Of a DNA stretch of 10,298 nt, positions 6,225 to 10,298 are shown piece by piece. Source of the stretch: Firmicutes bacterium UBA4874 (GTDB lineage Bacteria > Bacillota > Clostridia > Caldicoprobacterales > DTU083); assembly GCA_002399435.1 (NCBI GenBank), contig DHDO01000009.1, positions 1 to 10,298 on the forward strand. Direction: 5' to 3'. A model generated the notes under the pieces. The model was not told the DNA's origin. It searched no databases and saw only the letters and a list, made by a program, of their open reading frames with translations. Position numbers and translations under genes: made by a program. Positions within the stretch are counted from its first letter, which is position 1, and each line of letters starts with the position of its first letter.

Positions 6225-7097
6225 ATGCCAATTCGTTCCATGAAGCAATTGATTCAGGATGCAGACTCACAGAATAAGGCAGTCGGAGCTTTCAATGTGG
6301 GAAACATGGAGATGCTGCTGGGTGTGGTGACGGCTGCCAGTGAATTGAATACACCTGTCATTTTGCAGATCGCGCAGAGCCGCTTGCTGCATTCGCCATT
6401 ATATCTGATGGGACCCATGATGATAAGTGCTGCCCGAAATGCCCCTGTGGATATCGCAGTTCAACTGGATCATGGGCAGACGGAGGAAACCGTACGGGAA
6501 GCACTGAGTCTTGGTTTCTCTTCGATCATGTTCGATGGATCCGGATATGAATATTCCAAAAATGTAAGACTGACCTCCCGTATAGCGGCAATGGCCCGGG
6601 ATGCCGGGGCATCCGTAGAGGGGGAACTTGGCGCCATCGGAAGAAGCGGGGAAAAGGAGCTTAAAATGATCTGTACAGATCCGGATCTTGCTCAGGAGTT
6701 TGTACAGAAAACAGGGGTGGATGCATTGGCTGTCGCCATCGGGAATGCACATGGTCATTACGCTGCTGATCCCAAGCTTCAGTACAATGTTTTGGAAAGG
6801 ATACATAATAAAGTAAGCATTCCTTTGGTACTGCATGGAGGGACGGGAATCCGTCCGGAAGATTTCAGGAAGTGCATCCGTCATGGAGTACGGAAAATCA
6901 ACATTGCGACAGCTGACTTTGACGCTCTGACGCGTGGAGCACAGCATTATTTTGCAGACAGGGAAGATTACAATTATTTTGGATTGAACGAAGAAATGGT
7001 ACATGAGGTTTATGGAACCGTTAAGAAGCATATCCTGATATTCAACAATCAAATTTCGCTGGAGCAGATTTTTAAGAATCAGGAGGAGAAGGCATGA
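6225..7097 (+). CDS. iolJ: Class II (metal-dependent) aldolase, probable IolJ
   Basis: Likely splits 6-phospho-5-dehydro-2-deoxy-gluconate into DHAP and malonate semialdehyde. The ATG at 6225 is chosen because MPIRSMKQLIQDA matches the usual start of the family, AGGAAG lies 10 bases upstream, and the longer frame from 6153 would start inside the promoter. The protein has 290 residues, normal for the family. Visible features are GAFNVGN (21-27), the catalytic Asp82 and metal ligand His83 in LDHG, IMFDGS (101-106), VEGELG (131-136), metal ligands His176 in GNAHG and His204 in LHGGTG, and the phosphate-binding NIATADFDA (226-234). Fructose-bisphosphate and tagatose-bisphosphate aldolases share all of this, so the substrate is inferred from the operon: the stop codon overlaps the start of iolC (ATGA, 7094-7097). 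Family certain, IolJ role likely. Confidence 0.88.
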   Translation: MPIRSMKQLIQDADSQNKAVGAFNVGNMEMLLGVVTAASELNTPVILQIAQSRLLHSPLYLMGPMMISAARNAPVDIAVQLDHGQTEETVREALSLGFSSIMFDGSGYEYSKNVRLTSRIAAMARDAGASVEGELGAIGRSGEKELKMICTDPDLAQEFVQKTGVDALAVAIGNAHGHYAADPKLQYNVLERIHNKVSIPLVLHGGTGIRPEDFRKCIRHGVRKINIATADFDALTRGAQHYFADREDYNYFGLNEEMVHEVYGTVKKHILIFNNQISLEQIFKNQEEKA

Positions 7098-8110
7098 AAT
7101 ACATACCGCTTGATGCAGGCCGGAATCTTGATTTGATCCTGCTAGGAAGGGTCGCTATTGATTTTAATCCGCTGGATTACAACAGGACGCTGGCTGAGAG
7201 TACCACATTCAGGAAATATCTCGGAGGTTCTCCTGCCAATATTGCAGTTGGCCTTTCCCGACTTGGGAAAAAGTGCGGTTTTTTTGCCCGCGTGTCGGAT
7301 GATCGTTTTGGAGATTTTGCAGTCGATTATTTCAAAAAAGAGAATATCGATACTTCCCACATTCACCGCTGCGAGCATGGGGAGAAGCTTGGACTTACCT
7401 TTACGGAGATCCTCAGTGAGGAGGAGAGCAGTATATTGATGTATCGTAACCGGATTGCGGATTTGCAGCTCTGCATGAAGGATATCGATGAGAAGTATAT
7501 CCGTCAGGGCAAAGCACTTTTGATTTCCGGAACGGCACTGGCAGAAAGTCCTTCACGGGAAGCTGCACTGAAAGCTGTATTCCTTGCCAAAAAGACGAAT
7601 ACTCCCGTGATTTTTGATATCGATTACCGGGAATATAATTGGAAGTCCAAGGAAGAAATTGGTGTATATTATGGCATCGTGGCAGGGCAGGCAGATGTAA
7701 TTTTGGGTTCACGAAAGGAATATGACCTGACAGAGCAATTGATCCGGCCGGGGATGAAGGATGAGGAAAGTGCTGCATACTGGCATGGCCGCGGAGCAAA
7801 GATTGTGGTGATCAAGCATGGGAAAGAGGGTTCCACTGCTTATACCAGCGATGGGCAACGTTTTTCCATCAAGCCATTCCCAATAAAAAAGCTGAAGGGT
7901 TTTGGCGGCGGAGATGGGTATGCATCTGCATTTTTATACGGATTACTGGAGGGCTGGGATATCATTGATTGCCTGGAATTCGGCAGTGCGTCGGCCTCCC
8001 TTTTAATCGCCAGTCATTCCTGTTCCGATAGTATGCCGGATGTTGCCGCCATCCAAACCTACATCAAGGATTGCAAACAGAAATACGGAAACATGATTGC
8101 AAGGGCTTAG
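7094..8110 (+). CDS. iolC: 5-dehydro-2-deoxygluconokinase IolC (PfkB family)
   Basis: Phosphorylates 5-dehydro-2-deoxy-D-gluconate with ATP, making the substrate of the preceding aldolase and the likely inducer of the repressor. The 338-residue protein is a ribokinase/PfkB-fold kinase close to Bacillus IolC along its length. It has [15 protein letters not shown] (17-31), the substrate-side [18 protein letters not shown] (41-58), GLTFTEI with [13 protein letters not shown] (100-124), [12 protein letters not shown] (145-156), and the C-terminal ATP/anion-hole motif [12 protein letters not shown] (269-280) with the catalytic base Asp274. The usual GAGD reads GGGD here, a mild change. Its ATG overlaps the aldolase stop by 4 bases (ATGA) and AGGAGGAG at 7081-7088 gives a strong ribosome site, so the two are probably translationally coupled. 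Roughly 325-340 residues is standard. Confidence 0.95.
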   Translation: MKYIPLDAGRNLDLILLGRVAIDFNPLDYNRTLAESTTFRKYLGGSPANIAVGLSRLGKKCGFFARVSDDRFGDFAVDYFKKENIDTSHIHRCEHGEKLGLTFTEILSEEESSILMYRNRIADLQLCMKDIDEKYIRQGKALLISGTALAESPSREAALKAVFLAKKTNTPVIFDIDYREYNWKSKEEIGVYYGIVAGQADVILGSRKEYDLTEQLIRPGMKDEESAAYWHGRGAKIVVIKHGKEGSTAYTSDGQRFSIKPFPIKKLKGFGGGDGYASAFLYGLLEGWDIIDCLEFGSASASLLIASHSCSDSMPDVAAIQTYIKDCKQKYGNMIARA

Positions 8111-8159
8111 AAAGGTCCCCATGAAGAAGCTGTCCGGTCAATATGGAAGACAGGGAAAA

Positions 8160-8174
8160 GGAGGGTTCATTTTG
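8160..8174 (+). promoter_or_regulatory. Ribosome binding site that favours the TTG start of iolD
   Basis: GGAGGG at 8160-8165 lies 6 bases before TTG 8172-8174. The competing ATG at 8121 has only AAAGG 5 bases upstream. The strength and spacing of this site decide the start call for iolD. Confidence 0.6.
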
Positions 8175-10103
8175 AGTACGGTTCAGATGACAATGGCACA
8201 GGCATTGGTACGTTTTCTTGATAACCAGTATATTCGTATGGATGGCAGGGAAAGTAAATTTGTAGAAGGAATCATTACCATTTTCGGGCACGGAAATGTG
8301 TGTGGCCTGGGGCAGGCATTGGACGCAAATCCAGGTGGACTGAAATATTATCAGGGAAAAAGCGAACAGGGGATGGCCCATATCGCTACTGCCTTTGCAA
8401 GGCAGAATAACCGAAAAAAAATAATTGCATGTTCCTCGTCCATTGGACCTGGGGCTGCAAACATGGTAACTGCTGCCGCTTGTGCCTCGGTGAATAACAT
8501 TCCACTGCTCCTTTTGCCAGGTGACACGTTTGCCACGCGGCAGCCGGATCCGGTTCTACAGCAGATTGAGCAGCCATCCAGCCTGCAGACTACGACCAAT
8601 GATGCTTTCAAAGCTGTTTGTAAATATTGGGACAGGGTGGAGCGTCCGGAGCAGCTTATGACAGCCATGCTGAATGCCATGCGTGTACTGACCGACCCGG
8701 CAGAAACCGGTGCGGTTTGTGTAGCAATTCCGCAGGACGTTCAGGGTGAAAGTTACAATTATCCGGATTATTTCTTTCAGAAACGGGTATATGAAATTCC
8801 CCGGTATCTTCCTGCTCCGGAAGAGCTCCAGGACGCAGCGGATACCATACTCATCAGCCATAAGCCGGTTGTCATTTGTGGAGGAGGTGTGAAATATTCA
8901 GAAGCGGGAAAGGAATTAGAAGAATTTTGCAGGCAGTTCCATGTGCCATTTTGTGAAACGCAGGCAGGAAAGAGTGCATGTCCATCCAGTTCCCCGTATA
9001 ACCTTGGTGGCATCGGAGCAACCGGCAATCTTGCAGCAAATTCGATTGCAAGAGAAGCAGATTTGGTTCTGGCAGTCGGTTCCCGTCTTTCTGACTTTAC
9101 GACCTCTTCCAAGTGGCTGTTTCAAAACCCCAATGTGAAAATCATTTCGATCAATGCATCCAGGTTTCATGCTTATAAGATGGACGCTGTTCCGGTCATT
9201 GGAGATGCGAGGGAGACTCTGAAAGCATTGGCTGCAATTCTCAGGGAAAAGGGTTATCGTTCTACATATCTTGACGAAATTGCCAATGCAAAGTCAGCCT
9301 GGGAGAAAGAGATGAAGAGACTGGCATCCTATTCCTATGATAAAGATTTTGAACCGATGATCGAAGCCCGGAATCCATCCAGCATTGAGGATTTTGTGCA
9401 AACGACCGGCGGCCGGCTGACACAAACAGCCGCAATCTGTATGATACGGAAATGCATTGATCCGGATGCAATCATCGTTGGCGCTGCCGGTAGTCTGCCA
9501 GGCGATTTGCAGCGCATGTGGACGACGGATGTACGTGATTCCTACCATATGGAATATGGCTATTCCTGCATGGGTTATGAAATTGCAGGTGCGGTTGGCG
9601 TGAAACTGGCGGAGCCGGAACGGGAAGTTTACGCCATGTGTGGCGACGGAAGCTTTTTGATGCTGCATACGGAACTGGTCACTTCCATCCAGGAACATAA
9701 AAAAATCAACATTTTGCTGTTTGACAACGCCTCATACGGCTGCATCAATAACCTGGAGATGTCAAACGGGATTGGAAATCTCGGAACGGAATTTCGTTAC
9801 CGTGATTTGGAAACATCCAGACATACAGGCGGTTTTTTTCCTGTCAGCTATGCTGCTGTCGCGGCAGGCTATGGTGCGAAAACCTATACAGTGCATACAC
9901 CGGAAGAATTGAAAGCTGCTCTGAAGGAAAGCAAAAAGCAAAGAGTATCCACATTGATTGACCTGAAGGTTCTGCCCAAGACAATGACACATGATTACGG
10001 TTCCTGGTGGCACGTTGGCATTGCAGGCGTTCCAGGCAGCCAGTCACAGAAAAAAGCATACGAGCAAAAAGAGCAGCATCGAAAGGCTGCCAGAAAATAT
10101 TGA
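8172..10103 (+). CDS. iolD: 3D-(3,5/4)-trihydroxycyclohexane-1,2-dione hydrolase IolD (TPP-dependent)
   Basis: Opens the ring of trihydroxycyclohexane-1,2-dione to 5-deoxy-glucuronate, using thiamine diphosphate. Three starts are possible: TTG 8097, ATG 8121 and TTG 8172. I prefer TTG 8172 because GGAGGG (8160-8165) lies 6 bases before it and the product ([15 protein letters not shown]) then begins where Bacillus IolD does. This gives 643 residues, close to the roughly 637 of that protein. ATG 8121 would add 17 residues behind a weak site. Domains follow the acetolactate synthase plan: N-terminal TPP domain with [14 protein letters not shown] and catalytic Glu65 in SEQGMAH, then [20 protein letters not shown] residues ([20 protein letters not shown]), a central domain with GGGVKYS, and the C-terminal TPP domain with [20 protein letters not shown] and the GDG...N metal-diphosphate motif (Gly491 to Asn519). 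The end [18 protein letters not shown] is diagnostic. It follows iolC by 61 bases. Confidence 0.94.
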   Translation: MSTVQMTMAQALVRFLDNQYIRMDGRESKFVEGIITIFGHGNVCGLGQALDANPGGLKYYQGKSEQGMAHIATAFARQNNRKKIIACSSSIGPGAANMVTAAACASVNNIPLLLLPGDTFATRQPDPVLQQIEQPSSLQTTTNDAFKAVCKYWDRVERPEQLMTAMLNAMRVLTDPAETGAVCVAIPQDVQGESYNYPDYFFQKRVYEIPRYLPAPEELQDAADTILISHKPVVICGGGVKYSEAGKELEEFCRQFHVPFCETQAGKSACPSSSPYNLGGIGATGNLAANSIAREADLVLAVGSRLSDFTTSSKWLFQNPNVKIISINASRFHAYKMDAVPVIGDARETLKALAAILREKGYRSTYLDEIANAKSAWEKEMKRLASYSYDKDFEPMIEARNPSSIEDFVQTTGGRLTQTAAICMIRKCIDPDAIIVGAAGSLPGDLQRMWTTDVRDSYHMEYGYSCMGYEIAGAVGVKLAEPEREVYAMCGDGSFLMLHTELVTSIQEHKKINILLFDNASYGCINNLEMSNGIGNLGTEFRYRDLETSRHTGGFFPVSYAAVAAGYGAKTYTVHTPEELKAALKESKKQRVSTLIDLKVLPKTMTHDYGSWWHVGIAGVPGSQSQKKAYEQKEQHRKAARKY

Positions 10104-10191
10104 ACAGGATTTTTATCCATTGATTCAAGTTACGATTTCACAAAACCAAATAATTTTGTCATAAATATATGAGATGAGGAGGAGAAATGAA
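10104..10191 (+). other. iolD-iolE spacer with strong ribosome binding site
   Basis: An 88-base AT-rich gap. It holds AGGAGGAG about 7 bases before the iolE ATG at 10192 and a weak AT-only inverted repeat (ACAAAA ... TTTTGT, near 10140-10159). I see no terminator or convincing promoter, so iolE is probably in the same transcript. An overlapping ATG at 10187 is in another frame and gives no Iol-like protein. Confidence 0.5.
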
Positions 10192-10298
10192 ATGTTCAAC
10201 ACGGAAAAAGTTTTTCCTGGCATCGCACCCATTGCCTGGACAAACGACGATATGCCGGATCTTGGCAAGGAAAACACTTTTGAGCAGTGTATCAGTGA
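10192..10298 (+). CDS. iolE: Inosose dehydratase IolE (partial, N-terminus only)
   Basis: Removes water from scyllo-inosose (2-keto-myo-inositol) to give the dione substrate of IolD. Only the first 35 codons and two bases are inside the window: [20 protein letters not shown], then [15 protein letters not shown]. The blocks GIAPI.W.NDD.P..G and NT..QC match the N-terminal strand and loop of IolE proteins (xylose-isomerase-like TIM barrel, usually about 300 residues). The start at ATG 10192 has AGGAGGAG upstream. Fourth gene of the operon in the order J-C-D-E; iolG or iolB may follow outside the window. Family assignment is good despite the short length because this N-terminus is distinctive. 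Confidence 0.85.
   Translation, partial: MFNTEKVFPGIAPIAWTNDDMPDLGKENTFEQCIS

Noticed and set aside
10187..10248. ATG at 10187 as start of a gene
   Set aside because: Its frame gives a product unlike any Iol protein, while ATG 10192 gives a clear IolE N-terminus behind the same ribosome site.

Overview
The window carries most of a myo-inositol catabolism (iol) locus, probably from a low-to-mid GC Firmicute of the class Clostridia (a Lachnospiraceae-like gut or rumen anaerobe is my best guess; the species cannot be told). The signs are strong GGAGG ribosome binding sites, very AT-rich intergenic DNA with sigma-A type promoters, a Gram-positive style lipoprotein, and protein sequences close to the Bacillus/Clostridium Iol proteins as I remember them. 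No rRNA, tRNA, CRISPR array, insertion sequence or phage gene is visible.

Left part, minus strand (1-2917): an operon for a peptide-family ABC importer. It reads from a 703-residue family 5 solute-binding lipoprotein (2917 to 806), through a 15-bp perfect hairpin (764-801), into a DppB/OppB-type permease (737 to the window edge, cut off). Its substrate is not evident; its position beside iol genes suggests inositol or an inositol conjugate only by association.

Middle, minus strand (3192-5957): a CoA-acylating methylmalonate/malonate-semialdehyde dehydrogenase (iolA type, 4772 to 3255) with its own good promoter (4980-4952) and a likely terminator (3192-3240). Behind it lies a DeoR-family repressor (5877 to 5119), probably the IolR equivalent, with its own promoter (5957-5929).

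Right part, plus strand (6153-10298): a divergent operon, iolJ-type class II aldolase (6225-7097), iolC kinase (7094-8110), iolD hydrolase (8172-10103) and the first 36 codons of iolE (10192 onward, cut off). In the standard pathway IolE dehydrates inosose, IolD opens the ring, IolC phosphorylates 2-deoxy-5-keto-gluconate, the IolJ aldolase splits it to DHAP plus malonate semialdehyde, and IolA converts that to acetyl-CoA. The isomerase IolB, the dehydrogenase IolG and a dedicated inositol transporter are not in the window and may lie downstream.

The regulatory regions are the least routine part: an ATCAAC motif recurs upstream of both iol units, inverted repeats sit on or near promoters, and intergenic leaders are long. 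No wholly new system was found. The main open question is why a peptide-type importer lies next to an inositol locus.
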